Shown here one piece after another: positions 8,159-17,879 of a stretch of 64,000 bases of DNA. Both the position numbers and the translations under genes were made by a program. This stretch comes from JADKAV01 sp963818505 (lineage in GTDB: Bacteria; Actinomycetota; Actinomycetes; S36-B12; UBA10799): NCBI GenBank assembly GCA_963818505.1, contig CAWFSJ010000005.1:620001-684000 (forward strand). Direction: 5' to 3'. Below the pieces are notes generated by a model. That model was not told the origin of the DNA and ran no database searches. It saw nothing but the letters and a program-made list of their open reading frames with translations. The first letter of the stretch is position 1. Each line of letters begins with the position of its first letter.

Positions 8159-9355
8159 TCAGTCGGCCAGGTCCACGACGCCGAGCGGCTGTCGGGCCTG
8201 CAACCACGGCTGGATGCGGTTCTCGAAGGCGGTCAGCGCACTGGCGATGGCCATGTGCATGTCGAGGTACTTGTACGACCCGAGCCGGCCGCCGAACAGT
8301 GTGTTCGCCTCGGCTCTTGGCAAGGTCCCGGTAGGCCGAGAGCCGCTGGCGATCCTCGGCGGTGTTGATCGGGTAGTAGGGCTCGTCGTCGCGCTGGGCG
8401 AACCGTGAGTACTCACGCATGATCACCGACTTGTCGGCGGGGTAGGAGTCACGCTCCGGGTGGTAGTGCCGGAACTCGTGGATGCGTGTGAACGGCACGT
8501 CCTCGTCGGCGTAGTTCATCACAGAGGTGCCCTGATAGTCCCCGGTTGCCACGACCTCGGTCTCGAAGTCGAGCGTGCGCCAGGACAGCTCCCCGGCGCT
8601 GAAGTCGAAGTAGCGGTCCAGCGGGCCGGTGTAGACCACGAGCTGGTCCTCGCGGATCTCGTCGCGCAGGTCGAAGAAGTCGGTCTCCAGCGCCACGGTG
8701 ATCAGCGGGTGCTCGGCCATCGCCGTGCAGCCATGCCGTGTAGCCATCCAGCGGCAAGCCCTCGAAGGTGTCGTTGAAGTAGCGGTTGTCGAAGGTGTAG
8801 CGCACCGGCAGGCGAGTGATGATGCCTGCGTCGAGCTCACGAGGATCGGTCTGCCACTGCTTGGCGGTGTAGCCGCGGATGAACGCCTCGTAAAGGGGTC
8901 GCCCGATCAGGCTGATCGCCTTCTCCTCGAGGTTGGCCGGCGTCGCATCCCCCAGCTCCGCGGCCTGCTCTGCCACCAGCGCCCGCGCCTCGTCCGGGCT
9001 CATCGCCCGCTCGAAGTAGGTCGTGATCGTGCCGAGGTTGATCGGCATCGGGTAGATCCGGCCCTGGTACCGGCTGTAGACCCGGTGCTGGTAGTCGTTG
9101 AATCCGTGAAGTCCTGGCGACGTAGTCAACGACTCGCTGGTTGCTGGTGTGGAACAGGTGCGATCCGTAAGTGTGCACCTCGATCCCGGTTTCGGGGTCA
9201 TTGTGGCTGTACGCATTGCCGCCGAGGTGGCTGCGCCGCTCCAGCATGAGCACCCGGCGCCCGGTCCGGCTGGCGACCTGCTCGGCGATGGTCAGGCCGT
9301 AGAAGCCGGTCCCGACGACGACGACATCGGCGCGGCGGAGGGCTTCGAGGGTCAC
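8159..9355 (-). pseudogene. glf: UDP-galactopyranose mutase, reading frame broken by at least three indels
   Basis: Joined over its frames this is a full-length Glf, the flavoenzyme that interconverts UDP-galactopyranose and UDP-galactofuranose. From the GTG at 9355 frame 1 reads VVVVGTGFYGLTIAEQ and HTYGSHLFHTSNQRVVDY; near 9110 the protein continues one frame over with GFNDYQHRVYSRYQGRIYPMP and FIRGYTAKQWQTDP; near 8735 it shifts again to ALETDFFDLRDEI and DFSAGELSWRTLDFE; near 8320 it shifts to NTLFGGRLGSYKYLDMHM and ends at 8159. Each piece keeps invariant Glf residues, so the breaks are probably indel errors in the sequence rather than real decay. At the first break, two lost bases in short homopolymers would restore a normal reading. 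Its start overlaps the glfT2 stop by 4 bp. Confidence 0.85.
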
Positions 9356-11304
9356 TCGTCCACCTCGATCCCGAACTGCTTGGCCCAGGTCTGCGGGGAG
9401 GTCAGGTTCTCATACTCCGCTGCGTACTCGTCGCATAGCCGTGGGAACTCCTCCTTGACCTGCCGCGCCGTCTCCCAAGTGGTCCGCATCAGTTCACGGG
9501 CCAGGGCTGGGGTGCGTGTGCGCCGCGACGTCTTGGCGCCGTCCACCGTGGCCACCCACGCGTCGGGGACATCGACAAGGCCCCAGTAGTGGTCCGAGGA
9601 CTTGGGCAACTCAGCGACCTCAGCAGTCCGCGACGGGAGTTCCCAGATTCTCCAGGCATCTGCCTCGATCTTCTCGACCCAACTCGGCGGGATTGGCAAC
9701 GGGATTCTGGGCACCGTGAACCCGAACTCACTCAGGGTCGCCCGCGGAATCCCGATCTTCGTGTACGGCCGCTTCTTGCGGACTGTCGTCGGGCGATCGC
9801 CTTGCCCGCCGGATGGGATACCCATCTGCGAGTCGGGGAAACCAGAGCGAGCCTGCCGAACACGATTCACTGTGTCCTGCAACGGCTCACGCAAAGCGTC
9901 CGGTCCCCGCAAGAAGTCCTGCATAGCGAGATCCGCGCCGGCGGCGGTCGCATAAGCGCGGCGCAGAACGTTGCGCAGCACATCGCGCAGCAGGATGTGA
10001 CGAGTAACAGCCGCAACGCGCTTCTTGCGGATCTCGTCGGGCAGGCCAGCCGACATTAGGGCCGAGAAGACCAGCCGATTGCGCGTGTGGAAGTAGTTCG
10101 TCCAGTCGATTGCATCGTCCTTCAACGTCCACGGCTCGTGCCACACCGCTGAACCGGGAAGAGTCACCGTGGGGTAACCGGCTCGCGCCAGGCGGTACCC
10201 GTACTCGACGTCGTCGTACTTGATGAAGAAGGGCATACCCAAACCGACTTTGCGCACAGCCTCGGTCGGTATGAGACAGGACCACCAAGCATTGAACCCG
10301 ACATCCAGGATCTCGTCCTGGCGCTCAGTGACGAGGTCCACAGCCTCCTCACCGCCCGGAGCAGGACCCCAGATCATCTTCTTCGTGTCGACCCACTCGG
10401 CCGACGAATGCAGCTCCGTGGGATCTGCCCTATTGAGCATGGGACCGCCTACGACCAACGGTCTGTCGGCCATCTGCGAGAAGATGACCGCCCTGCGAAG
10501 CCCTTCTGGCTCGATGACCACGTCATCGTCCAGGAGCAGCACGCTGGGCGCATCGCCATGGTACGAGGCTTCGAACAGCCCCCGCGAGAAGCCACCCGAT
10601 CCGCCGAGATTGGGCTGATGCAGATGGGAGAGCCGATCACCCAGAGCTGCTGCCGCTTCCGACCCGCCAGGGAGGTCCTTGAACGATTGATCACCGTTGT
10701 CGATCACCCAAACATGATTGATAACCGCCGCGCACTCGACATCGCGATCCAACGATTTCAACAGGCTAAGGACGTCCTGCGGCCGGTTGTAGGTGCACAC
10801 TGCCACATCGGTGCGAAGATCCAACTGCCTTGCTGTGGACCCCCAGAAACCCGCGTCCGAAACCAGCACCACGTCCTCAAGTGCCTCGATCTCCAGCCAG
10901 ATGCAGCCGCCGGCAGCCGACGGAGCCAGCTGGACTTCACAAGAGAGCCCCTGGGCGAGGTCGCCCTCCAGCACACGCACCGTGGTCTCGATACCGCCAG
11001 CCGTGGACCGACGGATGACAACCCGCGCCTGTCCTTGACCCCCGACGCGGACCTCCACGGCCTTTAGGCTGGTCCAGCGAGCCCAATAGCCAGCATGAAG
11101 TCGGTTGTAGTATCCGTCGCTGTTGAGTGTTTGCCCCCTATGGATCTCAGCAGCGCAGCGTCCGATGATTCGGGGGCGATCTCCGACCACATCGGGCTGT
11201 TCAGATGAGGACTGCTTGAAGTACAGGGGTTCGATCTCGGATGCGGCAGCAGGCAATTCATAGCCGTACGGGTAGACGATCCGGTGGATGGATATCGCGT
11301 TCAC
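9352..11304 (-). CDS. glfT2: galactofuranosyltransferase, GlfT2-like
   Basis: A 650-residue GT2 enzyme, close in length to mycobacterial GlfT2 (637). It has the N-terminal beta-sandwich, then a GT-A domain with VAVCTYNRPQDVLSLLKSL, the metal-binding VLLLDDDVVIEPEGLRRA, FNAWWSCLIPTEAVRKVG, and the helix region with AVWHEPWTLKDDAIDW and YFHTRNRLV, plus a long C-terminal part. It should extend a lipid-linked galactofuran chain with UDP-Galf at the inner membrane face. I chose the GTG at 11304 (VNAISIHRIVYPYGYELP) after AAGGGG; the longer frame upstream overlaps the divergent oxidase gene. Coupling with glf supports the role. Unlike glf it has no frame break. Confidence 0.92.
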   Translation of the reverse strand: MNAISIHRIVYPYGYELPAAASEIEPLYFKQSSSEQPDVVGDRPRIIGRCAAEIHRGQTLNSDGYYNRLHAGYWARWTSLKAVEVRVGGQGQARVVIRRSTAGGIETTVRVLEGDLAQGLSCEVQLAPSAAGGCIWLEIEALEDVVLVSDAGFWGSTARQLDLRTDVAVCTYNRPQDVLSLLKSLDRDVECAAVINHVWVIDNGDQSFKDLPGGSEAAAALGDRLSHLHQPNLGGSGGFSRGLFEASYHGDAPSVLLLDDDVVIEPEGLRRAVIFSQMADRPLVVGGPMLNRADPTELHSSAEWVDTKKMIWGPAPGGEEAVDLVTERQDEILDVGFNAWWSCLIPTEAVRKVGLGMPFFIKYDDVEYGYRLARAGYPTVTLPGSAVWHEPWTLKDDAIDWTNYFHTRNRLVFSALMSAGLPDEIRKKRVAAVTRHILLRDVLRNVLRRAYATAAGADLAMQDFLRGPDALREPLQDTVNRVRQARSGFPDSQMGIPSGGQGDRPTTVRKKRPYTKIGIPRATLSEFGFTVPRIPLPIPPSWVEKIEADAWRIWELPSRTAEVAELPKSSDHYWGLVDVPDAWVATVDGAKTSRRTRTPALARELMRTTWETARQVKEEFPRLCDEYAAEYENLTSPQTWAKQFGIEVDE

Positions 11305-11412
11305 AGAACCCCTTGCCCTCGATGGCGCAGCGCAGCACACACCCGTGATCAGTACTGCTAGCAGACTACCAACCGTCAACGGATGCCCTGGCCACCGCTT
11401 ATCCTCGTACTC

Positions 11413-12621
11413 GTGGGAGACCGTGCTGACATCGTCATCGTTGGAGGCGGGATCATCGGCCTCACCCTCGCTCGGCGAATTCGCCAACTCCGGCCCGACT
11501 TCGACATCATCCTGCTCGATAAGGAGGTTGACGTCGCCCTTCACGCGTCAGGGCGGAACAGCGGTGTCCTTCACGCCGGGTTCTACTACGCCCCGGACTC
11601 ACTGAAGGCACGGCTGACCAGACGCGGTAACCAACTGCTACACGGGTTCATCGAAGAGCAGGGACTTCCGCTGCTCAGGTGCGGGAAGGTCGTCGTGGCT
11701 GCCGACGACAGCCAACTGCCTGCGCTGAAGGATCTCGCGCAGCGGGCAGAGGCCAACGATGTCCAGGTCGAACTCGTAGACGAATCACAATTGCGCGAAC
11801 TTGAGCCCTTGGCGCGAACGGCGGGCAGCGCTTTGTGGTCGCCCACAACCTCGGTCTCGGACCCCATGGCTGTGGCGCACGCAATGGCGGACGAATTGCG
11901 CGCCACGGGCGTCAGCGTCCGCCTGGGAACCCGGGTTCGCCATGCTGGTCCGGGCTTCGTGATAACCGACGACGCCAGAATCACCGCCGGACACATCGTG
12001 AATGCGGCGGGTTTGCACGCTGATGTGATCGGCAAGATGTTCGGTTTCTGCGACGACTACCGAATGATGCCCTTCAAGGGCCTCTACTGGTACTCCACCT
12101 GGCCGCCCGGTCATCTGCGCCGCCATGTCTATCCCGTCCCCGACCCCCGCAATCCCTTCCTCGGTGTCCACGCCACTGTGACGGTGGACGGTAAGGCCAA
12201 GGTCGGTCCCACTGCAATCCCGGGTATGTGGCGGGAGGACTACGGCGGTGTCTCCGGGTTCCGGCCTGGGGAGACCGCCGAAGCGCTGCTGATGCTGTCG
12301 CGGTTCCTGAGGTCAGAGCATCACGACGCCGGAGAACTCATTCGCAGCGAGGTGCCCAAGTACTCCCGCAAGTACTTGGTCAACAGACTCAAACCCCTCA
12401 TCCCGTCGGTGCGAGCCGAGGACTTCCCCATCCGGGGGCGAGTTGGTGTACGTGCCCAACTCTTCGATCTTCGTCGCAAGCGCCTCGAGATGGACTTCGT
12501 TGTGCGTGGCGACGACCGAAGCACGCACGTACTCAATGCGGTGTCCCCTGCTTGGACCAGTAGCCTCGCCTTTGCTGAGTACGTGGTCGACGACATGCTC
12601 AATCGGATGGGCGCGGCATGA
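11413..12621 (+). CDS. lhgO: L-2-hydroxyglutarate oxidase
   Basis: A FAD-dependent oxidase of the DAO family, about 402 residues, turning L-2-hydroxyglutarate into 2-oxoglutarate. Signatures: DIVIVGGGIIGLTLARRI (FAD Rossmann), ALHASGRNSGVLHAGFYY, LRCGKVVVA, MMPFKGLYWYST, VYPVPDPRNPFLGVHATV and GPTAIPG, all of which are typical of LhgO. The start could also be the ATG at 11383; neither has a clear ribosome site. It is the only plus-strand gene in an otherwise minus-strand run of amino-sugar genes, diverges from glfT2, and its 3' end overlaps the end of the acetyltransferase by 23 bp. A link to that pathway is discussed as a finding. Confidence 0.9.
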   Translation: MGDRADIVIVGGGIIGLTLARRIRQLRPDFDIILLDKEVDVALHASGRNSGVLHAGFYYAPDSLKARLTRRGNQLLHGFIEEQGLPLLRCGKVVVAADDSQLPALKDLAQRAEANDVQVELVDESQLRELEPLARTAGSALWSPTTSVSDPMAVAHAMADELRATGVSVRLGTRVRHAGPGFVITDDARITAGHIVNAAGLHADVIGKMFGFCDDYRMMPFKGLYWYSTWPPGHLRRHVYPVPDPRNPFLGVHATVTVDGKAKVGPTAIPGMWREDYGGVSGFRPGETAEALLMLSRFLRSEHHDAGELIRSEVPKYSRKYLVNRLKPLIPSVRAEDFPIRGRVGVRAQLFDLRRKRLEMDFVVRGDDRSTHVLNAVSPAWTSSLAFAEYVVDDMLNRMGAA

Positions 12622-13033
12622 CCAGCCGCGTCTGATCCCCGGTTCCACACACCTCACCGATGATCCGGGCCGGCACACCGGCCACGATGGCTCGGGAAGG
12701 TACGTCCGAAGTCACCACTGAACCAGCGGCCACAACCACCTCGTCGCCGATGACCACGCCCATCTGAATGACCGCATTCGCTCCGATGAACACCCGGTCA
12801 CCGATTCGCACTGGCGCCCTGTCCACCGACTCATGACCTCGACCCGAAACACACCGTCTCGCCGAGGAGTGGGTGTAGATCTGGGCGCCGCTGCTGATGT
12901 CGCAGCCCTTGCCAATCGTCAGTCCGCCTGATCCGTCAATGACCGTGAACGCTCCAACCCACGTGCCCTCCCCGATCTGCGGGTCGCCAGCAATCCACGC
13001 GTGCTCGTTGTAAGGGTTGGCGGGCAGGCTCAC
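12599..13033 (-). CDS. hexapeptide-repeat acyltransferase (WbbJ-like)
   Basis: A 144-residue left-handed beta-helix protein. The repeats GDPQIGEGTWVGAFTVID, LTIGKGCDISSGAQIYTHSS, VRIGDRVFIGANAVIQMG and VVIGDEVVVAAGSVVTSDV show the [LIV]-G-x-x-x-x period, and IVAGVPARIIG is the usual end of the coil. It should acetylate a sugar from acetyl-CoA as part of cell-surface glycan assembly. The real start is the GTG at 13033, which overlaps the stop of the epimerase gene (GTGA); residues read further upstream are a shadow. In context it could N-acetylate the amino sugar made by the DegT enzyme two genes upstream. Confidence 0.85.
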   Translation of the reverse strand: MSLPANPYNEHAWIAGDPQIGEGTWVGAFTVIDGSGGLTIGKGCDISSGAQIYTHSSARRCVSGRGHESVDRAPVRIGDRVFIGANAVIQMGVVIGDEVVVAAGSVVTSDVPSRAIVAGVPARIIGEVCGTGDQTRLVMPRPSD

Positions 13034-13968
13034 ATCGAGTCCTGGACCAGTTCCTTGAGGCCCTGCTCGACCGCGATCGTCGGCTCCCAACCGAGCACTT
13101 CGCGCGCGCGGCTGATGTCTGCCTCGCGCTGGGTCACCAGGACATCTCGCGGTCGGAATTGCGGCTCGACGTCCACGCCCACAGCGTCGATGACAATGTG
13201 CGCAAGCTGAGCCAGTGACGTCTGGACGCCGGTTCCGACGTTGATGGGAACGTTCTCCCCATCGCACTCAAGGGCCATCACCACGGCACGCGCGACGTCG
13301 TGCACGTGAACGAAGTCCATGGACTGCTCACCGCGCCCATCCACGATCGGCGGCTGGCCCGCACGAAGCCGGTTGACGAAGTGGTTGATCACCGAGGTGT
13401 AGTAGGCGGACGTCTTCTGACCGGGCCCGTAGACGTTGAAGAACCGCAATGCGATCCACGACAGGCCGGCCTGGTTCTGGTAGAACCCGAACATGTCCTC
13501 ACCCGAGCGCTTACCGATGCAATAGGGGGTCTGCGGTTTCAGCCGATCGTCCTCGTGCATGGGTAACCGATCGGGTTCACCGTACACGGAAGCCGAGGAG
13601 GCGAACACGAGTCGGCGTACGCCCTCCGCAGCAGCCGCAGCAAACACGTTGTGATTGCCGACCATGTTGATGTCGACGCTCTCGCTCGGGTCAGTGATGG
13701 ACTTGTTGATCGAAACGGTCGCGAAGTGGATGACCGAGTCGGCGCCCTTCATCGCCCGCTGGACAGAGTCTCCGTAGCGAACGTCTTGTTCCACGAGTTC
13801 CACGTCGTCGCGCTCGAGGTACGGCTCCAACTTGTCCCGGTTGGCCCGATGGGTCATCGAATCGAGCAGTCGAACGTGGTAGCCGCGTTCCAGCAGCATC
13901 GGGAGGACGTGCATCCCGATGAAACCGGCACCGCCTGTGAACACGACGACCGGCTTGGCTTCAGACAT
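13030..13968 (-). CDS. NAD-dependent sugar-nucleotide epimerase/dehydratase (extended SDR)
   Basis: A 312-residue extended SDR: VVVFTGGAGFIGMHVLPML (NAD loop), VIHFATVSINKSITDP, VFASSASVYGEPDRLP, and the catalytic PYCIGKRSGEDM (YxxxK), then ALRFFNVYGPGQ and MDFVHVHDVARAVVMAL. This is the UDP-glucose 4-epimerase/UDP-hexose dehydratase group; it acts on a nucleotide sugar in the cytoplasm. GGAGGAACCTC precedes the ATG at 13968. It sits between a DegT aminotransferase (22 bp upstream) and an acetyltransferase (4-bp overlap), so it probably supplies or completes an amino-sugar nucleotide. Exact reaction not resolved. Confidence 0.85.
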   Translation of the reverse strand: MSEAKPVVVFTGGAGFIGMHVLPMLLERGYHVRLLDSMTHRANRDKLEPYLERDDVELVEQDVRYGDSVQRAMKGADSVIHFATVSINKSITDPSESVDINMVGNHNVFAAAAAEGVRRLVFASSASVYGEPDRLPMHEDDRLKPQTPYCIGKRSGEDMFGFYQNQAGLSWIALRFFNVYGPGQKTSAYYTSVINHFVNRLRAGQPPIVDGRGEQSMDFVHVHDVARAVVMALECDGENVPINVGTGVQTSLAQLAHIVIDAVGVDVEPQFRPRDVLVTQREADISRAREVLGWEPTIAVEQGLKELVQDSM

Positions 13969-13990
13969 GAGGTTCCTCCAACTGGTTTGA

Positions 13991-15116
13991 CTACAACGCT
14001 TCGACAGCTGCTCGAAGGGTTTGGCAAACCCGATCGATGTCGCTGTCGGTGAGATTGGCGTGCATTGGGATGGCCATGTGGTTCTGGAACAGACGTGCAC
14101 TGACCGGACAGTCCCGCTGGCTGCCGTACAGCGGCTGAACATGTGAGGCGTAGGTCCCGATGTTGCACTGAACGCCACGTTCGCGCAGGTAGCGAGCGAT
14201 CGGACCCCGCCCCAGACCTGGCCCGATCTCGACAATGTAGGACTGCCAGACGCTGGTCCTGTCGTCAAGAACGACCGGCAAGGTGACCCCCTCAAGGTCA
14301 GACAACTGCTCGCCGTAGGCATTCGCAACAGCGCGGCGGCGAGCCACGAGATCCGGGAGTCGCTCCAGTTGGACCAGCATGACGGCGGCGGCGAGCTCGG
14401 ACATCTTGTAGTTGTACCCAAGCTCGTCGAACTCGGGCACAGGGAGGTCGACGCTGTCCTGTCGGCTGCGGGCGCCCTCGATCCCGAAAGCGTGGAGTTT
14501 TCGCGCGTGCGCGATCAGATCGTCACGGTCTGAAGTGAGCGCGCCCCCCTCCCCACAGGTGATGCCCTTACGCCCGTGGAAACTGAAAGCGGCGGCGTCG
14601 GCCAAGCTGCCGGCCGGCCGGCCCTTGTAGGTGGCGCCGGCAGCGGCAGCCGCGTCCTCGACCAACCAGAGCCCGTGCCTGTCCGCCAACGCTCGCAGTT
14701 CGTCGTAGTCGGCTGGCTGTCCAGCCAGGTCGACAGCGGCGATCCCCACAGTTCGCTCGTTGATGAGCGCCTGGGCCGACTCGACCGAGATGGTCCAGAT
14801 ATCGGGCCGTACATCTGCGAACACGGGCCTCGCGCCCGTGAATGCCACTGCATGACCGGTGGCAGGGAACGTGTAGTCAGCCACGATCACTTCGTCGCCG
14901 GGCCCGGCGCCCAGACCCATGAAGGCCAGATGCAAGGCGGCCGTGCAGTTGTTCACTGCCAAAGCCGAACGCGACCCCGCAAGCGAAGCGAAGGCCTGCT
15001 CGAACCGCGCGGCCGTGGGGCCTTGCCCGGCGACCCACCCCGACCGCAGAACCTCGGCAAGTGCCTGCAACTTCTTCATCACCGAAGGTCGGCTGGCCCA
15101 GCACAATGTCAGTCAT
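13991..15116 (-). pseudogene. DegT/DnrJ/EryC1/StrS aminotransferase, one frameshift near its start
   Basis: A PLP-dependent sugar aminotransferase of about 374 residues. The first codons (ATG at 15116) read MTDIVLGQPTFGDEE, then at about 15083 the frame shifts by one, most simply one extra A in GATGAAGAAG, and continues LQALAEVLRSGWVAGQGP. The rest is intact: AVNNCTAALHLAFMGLG, DEVIVADYTFPATGHAV, VEDAAAAAGATYKG, and SFHGRKGITCGEGG with the PLP lysine. It would transaminate a keto-sugar nucleotide with glutamate. A shorter start at the internal ATG KKLQALAEV frame is possible but would lose the conserved opening strand. Its start overlaps the end of the GT2 gene by 8 bp. Confidence 0.85.
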
Positions 15117-16083
15117 GCTCGCTCCCAGGTTTGCGCAGGGTCCGGGCCACAACGTAGACCGGCCGATTACGCGAGTCATAGCCGCCTCGCCAGACATAGG
15201 CGCCGAGCACACAGACGGCGGCCAGTTGCACCGAAGTAGCGGAGCAGACCAAGGCGCTGAGCGCCCATCCGATCACTGGGGAGGAGGCGAACAGCGCCAC
15301 GATGGCGGCGATCCAAAGCACCACCGCGAGCAGCGCGAAACCGAGAGCAGACATGAGCACGAGCCGCAGGGGGGCTCGCGAGTGGGCGATGAAAGAGTCG
15401 ACCGCGAGCTTGGCCCGTTTTGCGTTGTTCCATCGCGAGGTGCCGACAGCGCGGCTTTCCTGCTCGAACCCGATCGTCGTCTGTGGAAAGCCCAGCCAGG
15501 CAATGAGTCCGAGAATGTTGCGATTACCCTCGCGCAACTGGCGCAGATTCTCCAGCACCGTGCGGGACATGAGCACCTGCGAGGGACCGGCGCCTGGGTA
15601 GTTCGGGATCTCCGAGTTGTCCGCCAGCAGCCTGCTGAAGCCCTTGGCCGCCCCCGTCTCGCTGCGGCCGGCATCAACCCGGACTCCTCGCACAGCCCAC
15701 ACGACGTCGTGGCCAGATTCCCATTCGCGAAGCAGGTCTTCCACCAGCGAGGTCGGCTCCTGAAGGTCGGCGCTCAACGTGATCGCGGCGTCCGACGAAC
15801 AGTGGTCCACAGCTGCGGTGATGGCCGCGTGTGAGCCGAAGTTCCTGGAGAACTGCAGGATCGCGAACTCGATGCCCGCGGACTCGAACTCCTTCGCGAA
15901 GACGTCGGCAGTTCGGTCCGACGATCCGTCATCAACTAGCAGGACGTCGAAGGCGTAGTCGGGGTTGTGGGAAGTGATCTGTGTCAACCTCTGCACGACC
16001 AGAGCAGCAGATTCTTCTTCGTTCAGGGCGGGAATCATGAGCGACAACCGTCGGGCGCGAAGCAGCACGCGTCTGCAATCCAA
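15109..16083 (-). CDS. membrane glycosyltransferase, GT2 (GtrB/ArnC-like)
   Basis: About 320 residues. The GT-A domain has SLMIPALNEEESAALVV, VLLVDDGSSDRT, FSRNFGSHAAITAAVDHC and ITLSADLQEP, and SRTVLENLRQLREGNRNI; the C-terminal 100 residues contain two strong membrane helices (LVLMSALGFALLAVVLWIAA and the segment before GAYVWRGGYDSRNR). This is the layout of enzymes that load one sugar onto polyprenyl phosphate (GtrB, ArnC). The start is uncertain: the frame opens with TTG at 16083 and a GTG lies five codons in. It lies in the amino-sugar run between the LpxA-like and DegT genes, so its product may carry that sugar across the membrane. Confidence 0.8.
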   Translation of the reverse strand: MDCRRVLLRARRLSLMIPALNEEESAALVVQRLTQITSHNPDYAFDVLLVDDGSSDRTADVFAKEFESAGIEFAILQFSRNFGSHAAITAAVDHCSSDAAITLSADLQEPTSLVEDLLREWESGHDVVWAVRGVRVDAGRSETGAAKGFSRLLADNSEIPNYPGAGPSQVLMSRTVLENLRQLREGNRNILGLIAWLGFPQTTIGFEQESRAVGTSRWNNAKRAKLAVDSFIAHSRAPLRLVLMSALGFALLAVVLWIAAIVALFASSPVIGWALSALVCSATSVQLAAVCVLGAYVWRGGYDSRNRPVYVVARTLRKPGSEHD

Positions 16084-16190
16084 CTCCCCTCAGGGCTGCC
16101 GCAGCCGCGTGGACCGCCACGGGCGCGGGGCAGAGTGCCATCCACCGCCCGCAAGGGTATCCCACGGGGCACCCGCCCGATCGCCGTGGC

Positions 16191-16878
16191 TCAGTCGCGG
16201 ACTGCTGCCACGCCGGCTCGAAGGCGCGACTGATCCGCAACGACGCCGGGTAGCTCAACTCCCCGTGCGCCAGTCGGGAGTCAAGGGCGTCTATCACCGA
16301 GTCGTCGACAGCCCCGCCGTGACAATCCAACCCGGTTCACACCTCGTACCTTCGCTGGAACACCGAATGCCATGGCGAAAGGTGGCACGTCCTTGGTCAC
16401 GATCGACCCCATCCCGATCATCGCACCGGCGCCGATGACGCTGAACTGATGGAGGCGGAGTTGAGTCCGATGTTCGCACCCGTCCAGAACGATGCTGTGA
16501 CCACCGATCACTGCTCCGACGGCGACTGTGACGTCGTCACCGAGGCGGGCGTCGTGCGGTACGTGGCTCTTGGTCATGAGATAGCACCGGCTTCCGATGA
16601 CAGTCGGGGCATCCGGCGGAAACCTGCACCGACACACCCTCCCGGATCACCGTGTCGTCGCCCACGATCACCCCGGCGAGCATCTGCTCATCGGATCCCA
16701 CGGCGCGGGATGGGGCCCACCTCGTTGCTCACCAGGGGTGCCCATCCAAACTCCGGGGCCGATCCAGTTGCGGCTCCGAGACGGACCGGGCCGATCAGCA
16801 CGGCGTGCGGGCCGATGACATTGTCGTCGCCGAGTTCGACGTCGCCGATCAACTGCGCGGCGGGTGTATGCGGTTCAT
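16191..16878 (-). pseudogene. LpxA-family acyltransferase, broken by several indels
   Basis: Read across frames this is an LpxA-type left-handed beta-helix acyltransferase. From the ATG at 16878 come NRIHP, AAQLIGDVELGDDNVIGPH and VLIGPVRLGA, then in other frames NWIGPGVWMGTPGEQRGG, VIVGDDTVIREGVSV, RCYLMTKSHVPHDARLGDD (with the HxxHD catalytic His), IHQFSVIGAGAMIGMGS-type sequence, TKDVPPFAMAFGVPAKVRG and the NRVGLSRRG end motif of LpxA. At least six small frame changes are needed. The start overlaps the stop of the oxidoreductase (ATGA). The likely end is the TGA at 16191; the last 40 residues are uncertain. LpxA-like enzymes move an acyl group to a UDP-GlcNAc derivative; a lipid A role is not expected in this phylum. 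The motifs are clear, the substrate is open. Confidence 0.75.
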
Positions 16879-17879
16879 ACGGAGCGCGCCGCGATGCGCA
16901 CGGTGCTGTCCGTGCGAGCCGATTCGAGCATGCTCTCCACACCGTCACCGTTCGCGTCGCCTCGTTCGAGGCCCGACGATGTCCGCCGGACTTGCCTGAG
17001 ATCGCGTCGCGCATCGCCTCATGCTCGACGAGCAACGGTTCCGGCTTGGGGAAGGCGTACCTGATGCTGTCGCCTTCGGTCACGCCCGGAAGACCGCCGA
17101 GGCTTCCCACTCATTCTCGATCGTGCCGTTGCGGTGGAAGGTCAGGTCCGCCTCAGGGTGTCGGCCACGAGCATGCCCTTCTCGCCGAGAGCTATCGTGG
17201 ATCGTTCTTTGAACGGGAGACAGCCAGTTGACCAGATGGTTGGTGACAACCCCATTGGCGAGCATGCCGATACCGGCGATCAGGTCCTCGTGTTCGCGCC
17301 CACTCTTGTGGGCCGACTGGGCGCTGACCGACAATAGGCAGAGTCGGTCAGCCAGGCGGTCAGATCGATGTCGTGCGCGGCAAGGTCGGCCACAACGCCG
17401 ACGTCGGCGATGCGTGCTGGGAACGGTCCCTGTGCCGCGCGTGCTGATCTGAAAGATGGCCCCGAGTTCACCAGCGCGATGCGCGACCTCATCTGGCGCA
17501 GGGCCGGGTTGAAACGCTCCACGTGGCCGACACCAGCGACTAGTCCGGTACCCGCGAAAGCCTCCTGATGCGCAGGGCCGACTCCCGAGTCGGGGCCAGG
17601 GGCTTCTCGATGAGGGTGTGCACTCCGGCTGTGCCAACTGCACGGCCACCTCTCATGTGCGCGGGTCGGCACGGACACCACCGCGTAGTCGATGCCGTGT
17701 TCGATCAGTTCGGCCACGCTTGCATAGACCGGGACATGCCGGGCGACACCGAACCGGTCGCCCTGAGTGTCCATCGCAGCCACCAGTTCAACCCCGTCGA
17801 TACCACTGGCGAGCACCCGCGCATGATTACGTCCCATGTGGCCCAGCCCAATAACCGCCGCCCGCAAGTTCATCGTCAC
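16875..17879 (-). pseudogene. Gfo/Idh/MocA dehydrogenase (GnnA/WlbA-like), broken by several indels
   Basis: A sugar-nucleotide 3-dehydrogenase of about 330 residues if the frames are joined. From the GTG at 17879: LRAAVIGLGHMGRNHARVLA (NAD Rossmann), DYAVVSVPT, then a frame change through the region that should hold the EKP motif, AGVGHVERFNPALRQM, which is typical of the WlbA/GnnA branch, VADLAAHDIDLTAWL, GMLANGVVTNHLVNWLS, a shift to DLTFHRNGTIENEWEA, another to GDSIRYAFPKPEPLLVEHEA, and the end VESMLESARTDSTVRIAAR before TGA at 16875. At least four frame changes. It starts inside the stop of the DegT gene (GTGA) and ends inside the start of the LpxA-like gene (ATGA), so the three form one coupled unit. 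Confidence 0.78.

Noticed and set aside
8159..9355. Programmed ribosomal frameshifting in glf
   Set aside because: Three or more shifts without slippery sites or structures, together with the same problem in unrelated neighbours, point to indels in the sequence.
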